NCBI RefSeq assembly: GCF_964355755.1
Contig: NC_092672.1
Coordinates: 15,560,501-15,624,500 of the forward strand
Direction of reading: 5' to 3'
DNA length: 64,000 bases
Source of the DNA: Antedon mediterranea
Taxonomy: Eukaryota; Echinodermata; Crinoidea; Comatulida; Antedonidae
Shown here: piece after piece, positions 1 to 11,190 of the stretch
How the letters are laid out: each line of letters opens with the position of its first letter
Position numbering within the stretch: the first letter of the stretch is position 1
Notes under the pieces: generated by a model
What the model saw: the letters and a program-made list of their open reading frames with translations, nothing else
Database searches by the model: none
What the model was told of the DNA's origin: nothing
Program-made: the position numbers and the translations under genes

Positions 1-349
1 GTGAGACGAGCATGCACCACATGTTTGGATGGAATCTGGAATGCATACCCATACTTCTTTTAATCGTTGATTAGGGCTATCTATACTATAGTCAACTGTC
101 AGTGTCATCCTATTGTTGAGTACAGTATACAGTACAGTATGTAAGTAGCCCATTCCTTAGAGCTGTAAACCAGTATAGGGCCTACTACTAGGCCTAGCCT
201 AGTACAGCTACAACAGTACAGGGACTAGCTAGCCTAGCTAGTCTACTAGTAGGCCAAGAGGCATAGGCCTATTATATAGGCGCCGCCTAGGCCTAACTAG
301 GCAAACCGCATAAACTAGCTAATAAATGCCTAGGCCTACATCACGCAGC
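1..349. other. GGCCTA/CTAG-rich intergenic DNA
   Basis: No gene seen. From about 170 to 345 the sequence is a degenerate mixture of the palindromic words CTAG, GGCC and TAGGCCTA, the same composition as 9700-10240. No regular period is visible. Confidence 0.6.
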
Positions 350-353
350 TTAA

Positions 354-1360
354 AGGAAAGGAACACCCTGGGCTAAATGTGCCACTGTGCTTATAGATAA
401 ATGTAATAAAAACATGATTACAATGGTTCAAGGTACAATAGTAAGCAATTTAGTTAAAAAATAGACTTTTAAACGACAACATATCTGAAATTGAACAGCG
501 CCATTTTGACAGGTTAAGAGCAATTATGTGACGTCAGATTAGGTGGACGCATTCAAGCAAATCCAAGCGCCCATCGTCATAGTACAGTATTTCAATATGG
601 AAGTGCGGGATAGACATAAATAAAATCAATTAAATAGCCTAACATACCTAATATTTTCGGAATATGGCTTGGAGTTTTTATAATTCAGAAAATTTGGAAC
701 CAGAATATACAGAAAGAGAGTTAGTTTTGCGTCGTGCTGATGAGGAAAAAAGAAGAGAAGAACAACATTCTCGAGCATAACAAGCCGTCGAAGAATGGTG
801 TACTTTCGGCCAGTGTATCGTATGCCTTACTACTAGGCCTAGAACTCGTGTTGAACGAAAATAAAGTAGACACTGCATCGTCAACCAACAGCCTCCGTTT
901 GGAAGGTTTGCCAGTTAATTCCCCTACCAAATCCCGTTTGAAACAGCTAGGCAATAAAAGTAACAATAGATTAACAATAGCTGAAAGATTTACGAATTGG
1001 CTTGCAGAAGAAAAGATCGATCGAAGGTTTGTTTACCAAGCCAGCGCATGCTCATACCGTGTCATCGCCGTCCTGCATGACCGCATGTCGCGTTATTAGC
1101 CAATCATATTAGCGGATTCGCTTAGCCAATAGAAGCGCTGAATGCAACCGCGAATCTTAAAATTTTCGTCGGCCGTATCTGACGTCACAAACAGGCTGCC
1201 ATGAGCACAAGATGGCGATTTTCAAATGTCTTGAAAACAGCTTTAAAATCCTGTTTACTAGAAAACTACAAATCCGATTTAAACATAAATTGTGCTGAAT
1301 ATTAAGTTGGTAGGTTTACTTTTATAATAGTTAGGTAAGATATTAGGGTGTTCCTTTCCT
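354..1360 (+). mobile_element. Non-autonomous TTAA-flanked DNA transposon
   Basis: Perfect 16-bp terminal inverted repeats AGGAAAGGAACACCCT (354-369) and its complement (1345-1360) are each bordered by TTAA (350-353 and 1361-1364), the target duplication. TTAA targets are used by the piggyBac and Kolobok superfamilies. No transposase is present. The interior carries a decayed ORF resembling the P2X7 C-terminal domain that Kolobok-type elements often encode, so Kolobok is preferred by inference. The element also contains two CCAAT words (1101, 1125) and a GACGTCA site near 1180. Confidence 0.85.
664..1099 (+). pseudogene. Decayed P2X7-C-like ORF inside the TTAA transposon
   Basis: An ATG at 664 opens a frame rich in E/R (PEYTERELVLRRADEEKRRE), stopped near 777. 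Just beyond the stop, the same frame reads WCTFGQCIVC, a W-C-x2-C-x2-C style cluster. Another frame (734-1099) ends in a basic stretch, RRFVYQASACSYRVIAVLHD. An acidic/basic coil, a Cys cluster and then a basic AYR-like segment follow the order of P2X7 C-terminal-like proteins commonly annotated in invertebrate transposons. The homology is from memory. Stops and frame changes make it non-functional. It may only be a transposon remnant without P2X7 ancestry. Confidence 0.4.
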
Positions 1361-1364
1361 TTAA

Positions 1365-1724
1365 GTGTCAGTGTTTACTGTACCTGTCATCAATTTAAAA
1401 AAGGATTTATTTGTTTATACATTTTATAAGGGTCAGACGTGAGCCTACTTATGAATGAGGCCTACTTAAAGCCTAAATCCAAGATTTGCTATTCATGATA
1501 TAGTTAGTAATAACACATTTGGAGTTGATAACAGCAGTAGGGCTGGTGTTAGGCTAGCCAAACCTGCAGGGTATGGCCTAGCCTAGTAGTAGTAGCCCAG
1601 CTAGTTGTAAGCTAGCCCTACTAGACCTGGGTAAAACAATCAATATTTTACTACTGAAATAACAAAATGCGATATTCTATTCTTCTTCTTGTAATGTAGA
1701 ATAATCCTTTAAAATATATCTAAA
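1365..1724. other. AT-rich intergenic DNA with a GGCCTA patch
   Basis: No ORF or repeat boundary recognised. The 1540-1630 stretch has the same GCCTAG-rich words as the window start. Confidence 0.5.
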
Positions 1725-1871
1725 CTAGAGGGTACTCCGAGAGTACAAACCTCCGCCTACTGTAAAATTCCCCTACATAAAATTCCCTCCGAAAATGTTT
1801 TTTTTTTTACTTTTTTTTTATTAGTTCTAAAGTGTAAATAGGCTAACTGCACACTACAAAGTTGTGGATGA

Positions 1872-1950
1872 GAGTTTGGTGTAATGGTTATGTATCCAGC
1901 CTCTCACAGTTAAGGTCCCTGGTTCAAATCCCGCTGAGAGTTTTTTTTAT
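1872..1950 (+). promoter_or_regulatory. tRNA-like pol III promoter (A and B boxes, T-run)
   Basis: TGGTGTAATGG (1877-1887) fits an A box and GGTTCAAATCC (1921-1931) fits a B box, 34 bases apart. A T8 run at 1941 would end pol III transcription. The putative acceptor strands do not pair, so this is a tRNA-derived promoter in a repeat and not a functional tRNA gene. Confidence 0.5.
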
Positions 1951-2050
1951 TTTTATATATTTTTTTTTCGTCCGAGCTTTTGGGGCATAGATCATTGTGT
2001 CCAAATTTGGTGGGAATCGGATAAAAACTGTGGCCTTCAGGCTGTTCACA

Positions 2051-2080
2051 GACACACACACACACACACCCACACACGCG
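2051..2080. repeat. AC dinucleotide microsatellite
   Basis: An imperfect (AC)n run grading into CCCACACACGCGC-type sequence inside repeat H1. Confidence 0.8.
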
Positions 2081-2262
2081 CACCCACGCACCCAAACATA
2101 CAGGGGTGAAAACATAACCTCCTTGGCGGAGGTAACAAAATATGAGCTTCACCACTAGTACTGTGTAGTAGGATAGTTAATTCAGTACTGTATCTGTATT
2201 GATGAATTTAATTATTAATAATAATTTGTTTTGTTTCAGATAACTACTGTAAAAATAAAACC

Positions 2263-3969
2263 ATGGCATCGCTTTCAACAACTGATATAGATAATTTAAC
2301 CAAATCCCTACTATCAAATGACAATTTTTTAACAATCATTCAGAATGTAACTCCAAATGCTCAACCTCAAGCACATAGAAATACTACAAGAAGACCACAC
2401 CAAGATCTAAATAGTGAAATGAATAGTTTATTTACCACACCATCAACAAGATCAAGAAATACCACCAGAAGAAGAACACAAGATAATTCAAGGTCTCGTT
2501 CATGCTCTAATTCTAGGCAAAACCAAAATTACTTCTACTTAAAAGAAGTCATTTTATTGGATACATCACAAAGCGATCAAATACCCAGGGCAAATTACTA
2601 TGGAAAACTAGATGAAAAAGGTTAGTTATTTATTATGATTATTATCCTAATCTACTATGTATTTCAGTTTTTTTATTCAATACTAATAAAAACAAGGCCA
2701 ACAGCCATAAGTCGCGTGCTAAAACGCATAGTGATACCGGACCAACAGACAGACCGACCGACCGACATAGTGAACTATAGAGTCGCGTACACGCGACTAA
2801 AAATATTGTTTCTTACCAATTTTTGTTTCAGAAACTTTTTTGGCACATTCACTTAAAAAAATGTATTTATAGTCTAAACATTTAAGTAATGAACTTTTTT
2901 AAACAAAATTCCTCAATTCATGAATAAATATATAAAAAGTATAGAACAGTGTCTTGACTAAAAAATAAATTGATTTTTTTTTTCAATCTTTTGAAAGTTG
3001 ATAAACATTTTCAAGGTTCAACATGGCCTATTTTTGTTTTTGTCTACATGAGAAATCATATTTACTGATTATGTATCATGAAATTTACTTTTAACACTAC
3101 AGGTCATGTTTATCATCATGTTGAACTAGAACAATGCATGACAGCAAAAGAAGTTTACAAAAAATTGGAAAATATGTTTTCAGATATATTGGAAATTGAA
3201 AGTGATCCAAATAAGTAAGTTCTTTTGATTTATTTAAATTTAAAATAAAGTACTGTAACTGTAGTGAAAACTAAAATGTTAAATTTAGTTTACAAGCAAT
3301 GTTTGATTTGCAAAAAAATATTTTGAATAAGTTTTTGCTCAGCAAAGTGGGATTCTGATTGGTTACAAGCATGACTGATTCATAGAAACAATATTCCAGC
3401 TTCCTTTTCATCTTCAAAAGATTAAACAAAATGCCTTGCAAAATCTTAACTTTGAGCTTTCAATATAATGTGATAGTACCAACATAAGAAGTTTGTTAAC
3501 CTGTGTGCAATGATATGATGTACAGTTAAGATCAGAATAATTTTTGATTGGTCATTACAATATACACACCAGTACATATTCTGAATGTTTTTAATAAATA
3601 ACTATAATAATAAATGAACTGTAGCTTGATATTTAGGTGCTGAGCGTTTTAAGTCAGAAAAAAAAGAATGCCTTGTGTACAGCTTTCACCTCCCTTCAGT
3701 AAATAACATAACATTTTGTCATCTACATTTTATAAATTATATCTTCTAGGTTTGAGTTTATGATTGGAATGGGTTCACGATTAACTAAACTACGTTTAAC
3801 TGATGATCAAGAAAGGAATGCACAGCTTTTGCATCGTTTATATGGAAACAAGAGGGTGTACTTGTTGCCTTCCCGAGATATTGTTAGTACAACTAACAGT
3901 AACATTAGTGACTATTTATTACCTCTTAGTCCTACATCTGATGCAAAAGAAAGTGATACTGAAGCATAA
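2263..3969 (+). CDS. Three-exon gene, HECT-E3-associated N-terminal-like protein (229 aa)
   Basis: Coding exons are 2263-2620, 3103-3214 and 3750-3969. The first exon is preceded by an acceptor (TTTGTTTCAG, 2230-2239), implying an upstream non-coding exon. Donors are GTTAGT (2621) and GTAAGT (3215); acceptors are CTACAG (to 3102) and TTCTAG (to 3749). All three join in frame (358+112+220 = 690 nt). The N-terminal ~100 residues are low-complexity, rich in N/T/S/R with an RSRSCSNSR stretch. The C-terminal half contains EFMIGMGSRLTKLRL and then LLHRLYGNKRVYLLP. That pattern recalls the region upstream of the HECT domain in invertebrate 'G2/M phase-specific E3 ubiquitin-protein ligase-like' proteins. 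The recognition is from memory. Intron 1 holds a Helentron-like insertion. Related sequence continues in another frame downstream (3996-4238), so the gene may be truncated. Confidence 0.55.
2710..2803 (+). mobile_element. Mini Helentron-like repeat in intron 1 (family H2)
   Basis: AGTCGCGTG (2710-2718) begins the element. It ends with the hairpin AGTCGCGTACACGCGACT (2781-2798) followed by AAAAA. Between them lies a degenerate GACCGACCGACC run. A 5' word repeated within a 3' terminal hairpin matches the other H families here. This kind of sequence is common in marine invertebrate genomes. Confidence 0.5.
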
Positions 3970-3995
3970 GAGATGGCCTTCAGTATACAGAACTT

Positions 3996-4241
3996 ATGCC
4001 ATTCATTGAAAGATGCAATGAAATGTGTTCTATTTTCCTAATGAAACATGTGGATATGACACCTGAGTTGATGGTAGACATAGGAGAGTGGGATACTCTG
4101 GAGAATGTTCATAAAGAGAAAGAGTGGTTACGGGAAGCAATTAATGAGATGTCATGCCAAGAATTAACATGTATGCTAAAATTTTGTACCAGCTTTACAC
4201 AGTTCTTTTCTCAAACCAAAAATGTTGTTGATAGCTGATCT
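3996..4241 (+). pseudogene. HECT C-lobe-like remnant
   Basis: Open frame of 80 codons starting 27 bases after the preceding gene's stop and in a different frame. It includes WDTLENVHKEKEWLREAI and then ELTCMLKFCTSFTQ. The last piece resembles the 'LLxFxTG' segment that precedes the catalytic loop in HECT ligases. It stops before any recognisable catalytic Cys region. The simplest reading is a HECT-type gene that lost the middle and end of its catalytic domain. It may instead be an unrelated 3' exon. Confidence 0.35.
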
Positions 4242-5278
4242 TATTCAATTGTTATGTTTCTTTGAATGCTTGAGCATTCAGACTTTAGACAGTTTAGTTT
4301 TTATTGTAGCAATGATAGCTTTAAAATGTTAGTAATTAAGTGCTAACATGTTTAATACAATAATGACATTCAGTTTTGTTATTGTTAATATGTTTTTATT
4401 GTTTTAATCAAGCTTAATTCAAAGTCTTAATTCCAATTTAAAAAAAAATATTTTGCAATTAGTGGCTACATTTTTTTTTTACAATTTTTGTTTAATATTA
4501 TTGTTGGGAAACACAATCATAAAGTTATTTTTATCACATACAGTGGTAGTTATATTTTGAACACCAGTTTTAACATAGTTACATGAATGTTTTAATGATG
4601 GAGGGTTTTATTCTTAAATCACATTTAAATAATTATATAATATTGAGAGTTTTTTTCCCTAAAAATCATATTATGAATTGCTCATTTATGTCAGACTTCA
4701 ATACTTGATTTGTATGTATAGAAATTGATTTTCTACTACATCTTAAATGTATAAAGATAATTTCATGTTAAATATCTTCAATGCTTGTTACTTTCATTCA
4801 TTTAATACCATGTACCACATTTTTTTTTTCTTGTACTTTTATACTTGAAATTCATATAAACTATACTTTGGTAATGTTTGGGTTACTTATAAACCAAAGG
4901 ATTCATTTCTATTTAAAAAAAAAATTTGGTTTAGAATAAAAGAACAGCCTCTATAATAAGCTATTTCTTTGCACTTATGGGTATGTTAAATAATTCCACA
5001 GAAATTTTACTTAACACGCTTCTGATTTTATAACGTATTTATAGTATGGTACCTTCATGGAGTTTTGCATACTTTTTAAAGTTTGTGATTGTATTTGAAA
5101 CAACTAAACACTGCATTAAAAGTATTTTTGAGTCTGTCTTATTTTGTTGTTTGTTTGAACTTATTGAAAGTATACCGCTGCAAAAACAATGTCACAAAGG
5201 TCAATTTTGGAAGTTGATGCGACAAATAATATTATTAGTATACTATACGAATCATGTACGTGTGTAATTATATTTTTA
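4242..5278. other. AT-rich non-coding DNA, possible 3' UTR of the upstream gene
   Basis: Poly-A/poly-T runs and several AATAAA-like hexamers (for example near 4935 and 5292), but no supported ORF or repeat boundary. Confidence 0.4.
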
Positions 5279-6595
5279 GGTGATCATTTAGAATAAAATG
5301 ATTATCTATTATTATTGTATGAAATCTTTATTGTTATTTTTTTTCCTTTTTATTGTTTCTGTACACTATTTTGTGTAACAATTATCTCAAAAAGTTCACT
5401 CATCTGTGACGTAATTTATACCCAATTTTGTGAAATCACATTATCGATCATATCTCTATATTACTTGTAATCACATGTCAATAAAATTCACTATACATAA
5501 ACTGCATGTCAAGGGTAAAAAGAATAGCAAATAAAATAAAAATTAATAGTGAAATCGCGCGTTAAAAATTTAAAAAGCTCAAAATTACATTCACCAAATT
5601 ATACGAGCAGGTTAAAAAATGACAAAATGCGCACATTAATTGCACAAAAGTGTCAAAAACGGTAAAAAATAAGGCCTTATAATATATAAATATAACTCTT
5701 CAGAATGGACGCTTACTACCAATTTTTTTAAACTGATTGTGGAAGCCAATAAGTTGGAGTTATGAATGCATCATGTACATATTAGACGTACAAAATTATA
5801 TGTCATCATTTGGCCACATAAATAAAAAAATTGGATTTTTTTCGTTTCATCTTAGACAATCATATTGAACAGAGGGCATCTCGCTTATCTGTGATTGATT
5901 TTCTTTTAATTTTTAATATATTCTACCTCAACCAATTATGTTACTCATGAGTTGCCAACATTTCCATTTAGATGATTTCATCATGTCTAAAAATTTAAAT
6001 AACGCTGATTACGTAATTTCACCTACAACGGATATTTGAATACCTTGCAGCTCTTCTGAAATAAAGTTGACCTTGATTTTTATAACTTATTATGAGAGCT
6101 TGTAAAATGTAGATATGAATTTATTTAAAAATTAGGTCTATCAGATGTTGTAACGTTATCATATGGCCAGTTGAAGTTAAAAAGTAGTTTTTTCATCTCT
6201 TTCGTCAAAGTTATACAAATTTTAAAGAGCGCGCACCACGCTTCTACGTGCCAAATTTTCTTCCAATTGTTATATTTTATTGCTCAATTCATTATCTTTC
6301 GATATTGTTATCCACAAGTTTATTTTGATAATGTTATCAATGCCAAAAAATTAGAACATGATGTTTGTCCGTAATTTCACCAATGCTACACGGTATATAG
6401 ATATACAGTATATACTGTACTTAATGTATATGGCATATAATATACACAACTCAGCACTATAAGCGTATAATAAGAAGGCATACATCAACATTTTCCGATC
6501 GTATGTTCGCATACGTGCATGTTTAAAAAATATTAATGTCCATAAAATTATAAAAAAGATCAACAATATTTCGTCAAAGTTAAATTAATTTCTAG
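5279..6595 (+). mobile_element. Helentron-like non-autonomous element (family H3, diverged copy)
   Basis: Begins with the imperfect palindrome GGTGATCATTTAG...AAATGATTATC (5279-5306). It ends with a partial hairpin TTTCGTCAAAGTTAAATTAA and the terminus CTAG (6592-6595). It aligns end to end with 58125-59680, including the interior stretch near 6370-6440 with TATACAGTATATACTGTAC. It contains no transposase. The ORFs inside are not conserved between the copies. Confidence 0.65.
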
Positions 6596-7389
6596 TTTTT
6601 TTTACATCTATATTGAAAATTTGTTTAGAAGCAATAAAAATCAATTTGTGGGTAATAGGGGTAGACGCAGGGGTGTTGCCTGGGCAATTCCTTCTTTCTG
6701 CAAATTTCAATATTTTTTTCTGGAGTGTTGTTTAGGCAACACTGTTTATACAGTTTATAGTGGATAAATGAAAATAAATTTTGCTAATTGTGGTTTTACT
6801 GACTTATTTAGCATTTATTTCAAAATAATACAATTAAACGTTTTGCTCAAAATATTTATAGCAGCAGCCTCTTATTTTTTGTTTAGCTTTTTAAAATTAT
6901 GATTTGATAATAAATAATTTGTACTCATTATAATTGCTAATTAAATTTAATTAATTAATTTCCGGCCATCTAGTGGTGTAATTAAAAAAAATTTGCATCG
7001 CTCCTCTATGGGCCAAATATGTGGTTTTGCGGCTGGACTCTTCTTGGCCAACACCCTTAAAATAGTCCTCTACGACCACCCCTGCCTGTTAAAATTGCAT
7101 GTTGCAAATCTAGCCAAAATACAATCGATTTTAAATAGCTTGGATCAGCTCTGTATTTGTTTTGCATTGGGAAATCTGTAACATTCACAACAAATATAAT
7201 TTTTACTAAAAAAAAAATCATGTCATTCAAATTTTGTTAATATAAATTTATTTATGTATAAGTTTCTAGCCACAGTACAATTGAGTTTAGATGAGCTTAG
7301 CTCTACCTTTTGTTTGAAGGCTCTGTGTTTACTGTACGTTATTAATATAGCTATCATAAAAATTTGAGTTTTTACACCAAAAAACTGTT
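6596..7389. other. AT-rich repeat-derived DNA
   Basis: Contains an imperfect inverted pair GTGTTGCCTGGGCAA / TTTAGGCAACAC near 6673-6745. It also has a CCGGCCATCTAG motif (6962) shared with repeats at 11102 and 35995. No gene seen. Confidence 0.4.
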
Positions 7390-7790
7390 AAAAATCATGT
7401 TACTGTATTTATTTAAATAAACACCTGAGGATTGTTATGAGTGCAAAGCACTATCCAATCGTATGCTACACCTCAAACAATATAAATTATAATATAAAAT
7501 AAAACTAAACAATAGATTAAAGCAACAACAAAAAATTTATTTACAGTTAAAATGTTTCATGTGTACAGAAAAAAGCTGCTTAATATAACATTGGAGAGCT
7601 GTCGCAAATATGTTGAAAATAATAAAGAATGTTCTTTTGGAATATCTTACCATACACAGAGACAATTATTATAATAAATATTAGAAAAACTAACTCTCTC
7701 GTCCATAGAAAGTAAATTTAAATTACCCATTGCACAAAGTTGTATTTGTGCTACAGTAGTATTATATTTTTTCAAAAAAGAAAACCAGAC
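7390..7790 (-). pseudogene. Diverged CR1-like LINE, 3' end
   Basis: On the minus strand this matches the end of the CR1-like LINE at 26311-29528. The segments around 7690-7720 (CTCTCGTCCATAGAAAG), 7625-7670 (AATGTTCTTTTGGAATATC) and 7425-7460 (CCTGAGGATTGTTATGAGTG) correspond in order to its C-terminal codons and 3' UTR. Substitutions and indels are many, so it is an old 5'-truncated copy. 7791-7903 holds nothing recognised. Confidence 0.65.
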
Positions 7791-7903
7791 TCTAGTGGTC
7801 CTACGGAAACCGGTGAAAAGTTCATTAGAATCAATGTTTGTTCATTTCTAGGGTTGTTTACTATCACTGATCGGAGATAGTTACTAAATGGTTGTTTAGG
7901 GGT

Positions 7904-9645
7904 TTACATCATGCCTTCCACTATATGAACTAAATTGACATAAATGTCTATACATTGGTCAACATCTGCTTTATTAGCACCTAGTGCATATGATTTAATA
8001 AATTGTTCTTGGTTGTTGGTTAATGGCAATTGTATATATGGAACAACAATCTGTTCATTATTGTTGTCATCAACAGCTTGTGGCCCATCTTCATCAATTC
8101 CATCGTGAATTAGATCTTGATATTCTTCAGGATTGTTAAATGCATAAGCATTTAATCCCATATGCCAAAGTTGATTCGGTGAAAGATTATGTTCGCTACT
8201 CATGGGATGGTCATTCCAATTGCCTTCCATCTCTCTTAATGAATCATTAATGGGACTTAAAAATACCGAATGAAGGCAATAAATATGAATCTGGTTTAAG
8301 GGATCAAGAATTCCCAAATTTTCCATGTAGTTAAATATACCTTGAAATTGTTTAACAACAGTTTGTTTGACATCCAGCCACAGCCTTTCAATTCTTTGAT
8401 TGTGAACTGATGAACCTGTTATATGGCTGCCACGATTTAAGCCTCTATTGCTTAACATAAAGCGAGCCACCAATACATTCTCGCCTCCTTTATCAGATCT
8501 GACTCGTGATGGTAAACCATGCTGTCCAACAGCTTCTTGAAATAGCTGAAGAACACTCTCTGCTTTGTTATTTGTGCAACATCTAAGATAAACAATCTTG
8601 CGTGAATATCCATCAATGCCTCCTAATATGACAAAGTTCCAGCAAATTAACTTATGATGGCCATCGATGTGCCTGTAAAACAAAACAAATTGGCTACTCT
8701 CTTGAATCATGCATAATAAACTTTTTGTACTGACGTACATTGTTAATGTTACATGTGTATATTTTCTTATCAATTATATGTACAGTACCTCAACAATAAT
8801 TCATGCAAATAAGTATTATGGGCAACTTATTATTCACATCTTAAAAAAGTTCATACTTTTTTTTAAATCTGCTAAATATACTGTATTTATTATTGTTAGT
8901 AAAAACATCTACCGTATACTGTAATCCTTACCATAAACTATTTGGACTTGCAACATTGTAAACTTCTTATAACAGATCTGGTTCGCCTTAATGATCTATT
9001 GATTGGGTCAACCTCCATTATAGCATCCCGAATTAGACTTCTCTGAACATGTACTGTATACGCCTTCTTCTTAATCCACCAATAATTAATTTTTCTCCAG
9101 CATCAGGCAATAAAATCAATATTCTTCATTTAAAAGCTGATCTCTTGAAATATTTGAATAGTAGTTTCTAGTAGAGTTAGGCTGGGAAACGGGCAAACCA
9201 TATAATCTTCTTCTTCTTCGAAGTGTATCAACAGAAATCGCTAATTGATGTGCAACAATTTTCCAACTATGAAATATTTCAAATAGTTCTTCAATATTCT
9301 CTTTATTAACTATAATCCTTGGTCGCCCATTAGATGTTTGTTCAGTTTGATGCGATGCAAACCACCTATGATGATCATGATTTCCGTTTATTCTTTCATC
9401 ATATGAGGCAAAAATAGAATTTAATTCAGTAGAAAGTATAACAAATTGTTCAATGGTATCTAGAGGAACATCACTCTCTTGTAACCTTCTTAAAACAATA
9501 TTAAATAAAATGTTTAACTTCTCAATCCTAAGATGCCAGTTTTCAAGCACATTAATATTGTCAGATATAAGACCTCTTTGCGCCTGGCATAAAGTTCCTG
9601 GTAATTCTCTGAAATTTGCAGCAAATCCATGGTAAATGCCTGTTC
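7904..9645 (-). pseudogene. DDE integrase-core gene, intron-containing and frame-disrupted
   Basis: The 3' exon runs from 8672 down to 7904, after a minus-strand acceptor (TTTTGTTTTACAG, ending near 8673). It encodes [31 protein letters not shown] and [10 protein letters not shown], which supply the D, D and E of an integrase (rve-like) core, and ends in an acidic tail ([18 protein letters not shown]). A second exon (9645-9119, acceptor TTTATTTCAG near 9646) encodes a helical region with a HTH-like ISVDTLRRRRRLYGL. Between 9118 and 8938 the residues expected upstream of the core (KLIIGGLRRRR, YNVASPNSLW-type) appear in shifting frames with stops, so the locus looks broken. The family is the widespread metazoan 'integrase core domain' protein, not a retroviral pol. 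Its function in cells is unknown. Confidence 0.7.
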
Positions 9646-9699
9646 TGAAATAAAAATATGTACAAATTAATTCTTAAAATTTGATTTGAAATAAGAATT

Positions 9700-10400
9700 A
9701 TTATTAGCTAGCTAGCCTAGGGCCTTTAGTAGGCCTACTAGTACTACTACTAGGCCCGAGTCTATGGTCTCCAGGGAGGCTATATTTATTATAATAGGCT
9801 AGTACTAGCCTAGCCTACTAGGGCCTATAGGCCTAGAAGGCTAGTAGTAGAAGGACTAGGGCCTAGTAGTCTAGGCCTGCCTACTATAGCTAACAATGCC
9901 TAGCTAGTAAAGACCTAGCCTATAGGCCTGCTAGGTAGGCAAGAGGTAGGCCTAGCCTAGCTAGCTTAGTAGTTAGTGGGCATAAGCCTAGTTAGAGGTC
10001 TTTGGTTAGTTTAGTAGGCTCCTTGATTGAGAGCTAGCCTATATAAGCCTAGCCCTATTTAGGCCCAGGGCTTTAGGCCTACTGGCTAGTAGGCTTAGGC
10101 CTAGCTAGCCTAGCCTAGGTTTAGGTCTAGGCCCGGGCCCTACTTCTACTATACTACACAGGCTAGGCCTCTATGCCTAGTATAGCCTAGCTAGGCTAGG
10201 CCTAGTAGTAGTAGTTACTCCCGTTACTAGTAGGCTAGCTGTTTCATTCTTTTCTTTTAATAACGGAATTGGGTCTTTATTTATAGGCGCGAGGTCTAGG
10301 CCTAGCCTAAATATTGTATTGTTATACATACCTACCACCCTTAGTGATTTAGTATAGTCCGGCCGCGCCTAGGCCTAGTTATTATATAATTTAGTAGACG
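9700..10400. repeat. GGCCTA/CTAG-dense tract
   Basis: Nearly every window of 20 bases holds CTAG, GGCC or TAGGCCTA words on both strands, with no fixed period. It is bordered by ordinary AT-rich DNA. It may be the upstream region of the minus-strand integrase gene. No ORF. Confidence 0.7.
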
Positions 10401-10604
10401 ACCGACAACAGTGTTTCGCCGTCGCTTTTCAATATAATCAAAACTCCCAAAACGCCAATGCTATAACGATAAAAAAGAAATAAATATACCATCGGCGGCC
10501 GGCCGCCGGTTAGATAGCCATTTTCCATGGTATACCCCTCTCGAGAAATGGTATGGTCTTCACGCTTGATTAGAGATCTCTAACCAAGCGTTACAAGTAT
10601 ACAT

Positions 10605-10830
10605 TCCTTGTTACAACTACATTTTAAAAGTGTACAACTACATTTTAAAAGTGTACAACTACATTTTAAAAGTGTACAACTACATTTTACAAATGTACAA
10701 CTACGTTTTACAATTACAAACATGAATTTTACAAATACACACACATTTTTAGGTTTACAAATACATTTTGCAATTACACACACACACATTTTAAATGTAC
10801 ACATACATTTTTCAGCTACACACTTTTGCT
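10605..10830. repeat. Degenerate ~21-bp tandem repeat
   Basis: Three near-identical units of ACAACTACATTTTAAAAGTGT begin at about 10612, followed by progressively degraded copies (ACAAATACA, ACACACACATTTT). Apparent ORFs on both strands here are artefacts of the repeat. Confidence 0.8.
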
Positions 10831-10867
10831 GCTTATGGCGCCCCATAAGCAAATAGCATTTGCCTTC

Positions 10868-11190
10868 ACCCAGTGTGCTTTTTTCGGGGCGGCTCCTAGA
10901 TATACGTTCGCATTGAACTTGAACGCAAAACAAAATACGGAGTAAATGATCAAACAATCGGCGGTTCCGCACAGAGCACGCGCATCTAACATACGGCAAC
11001 AAATAGTTATCGTCATTTAAATTATCGACGTGTTTGAGGAGGAGGAAAAAAGTACGATCTTTTTGCTCATTGGTTATATAGCATGCTGCACTAGTGTCTT
11101 TCCGGCCATCTAGGGGTGTCTTTCCGGCCATCTAGGGGTGTCATTTAACAAAATTCGCTTCGCATCAGGCTGGGGGAGGGGGGGGGGGGT
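10868..11190. repeat. Dispersed repeat, copy 1 (also 35757-36060)
   Basis: Shares TTTTTTCGGGG, ACGTTCGCATTGAAC, TTTGCTCATTGGT and AGCATGCTGCA in order with 35757-35950. It ends in a doubled GTGTCTTTCCGGCCATCTAG motif. It is non-coding and of unknown class. Confidence 0.6.

Larger units (their letters stand above)
1725..2136 (+). mobile_element. Short palindrome-ended repeat, Helentron-like (family H1)
   Basis: Starts at CTAGAG and has a 6-bp hairpin GTACTC-CGA-GAGTAC (1732-1746). The word ACCTCCGCC (1749-1757) is complementary to GGCGGAGGT at 2126-2134, which forms the 3' hairpin CCTCC-TTGGC-GGAGG (2118-2132). This is a 5' end inverted inside a 3' hairpin, the arrangement of Helitron2/Helentron non-autonomous elements. 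The interior has a tRNA-like pol III promoter and an AC dinucleotide run. There is no coding capacity. The class is inferred from architecture. Confidence 0.5.

Noticed and set aside
1872-1943. A functional tRNA gene
   Set aside because: A and B boxes are present but acceptor strands do not pair; it is a tRNA-derived promoter in a repeat.
10580-11131. 183-codon minus-strand ORF with Cys/Lys repeats
   Set aside because: It is the 21-bp tandem repeat read in frame plus a dispersed repeat; no start context or homologue suspected.
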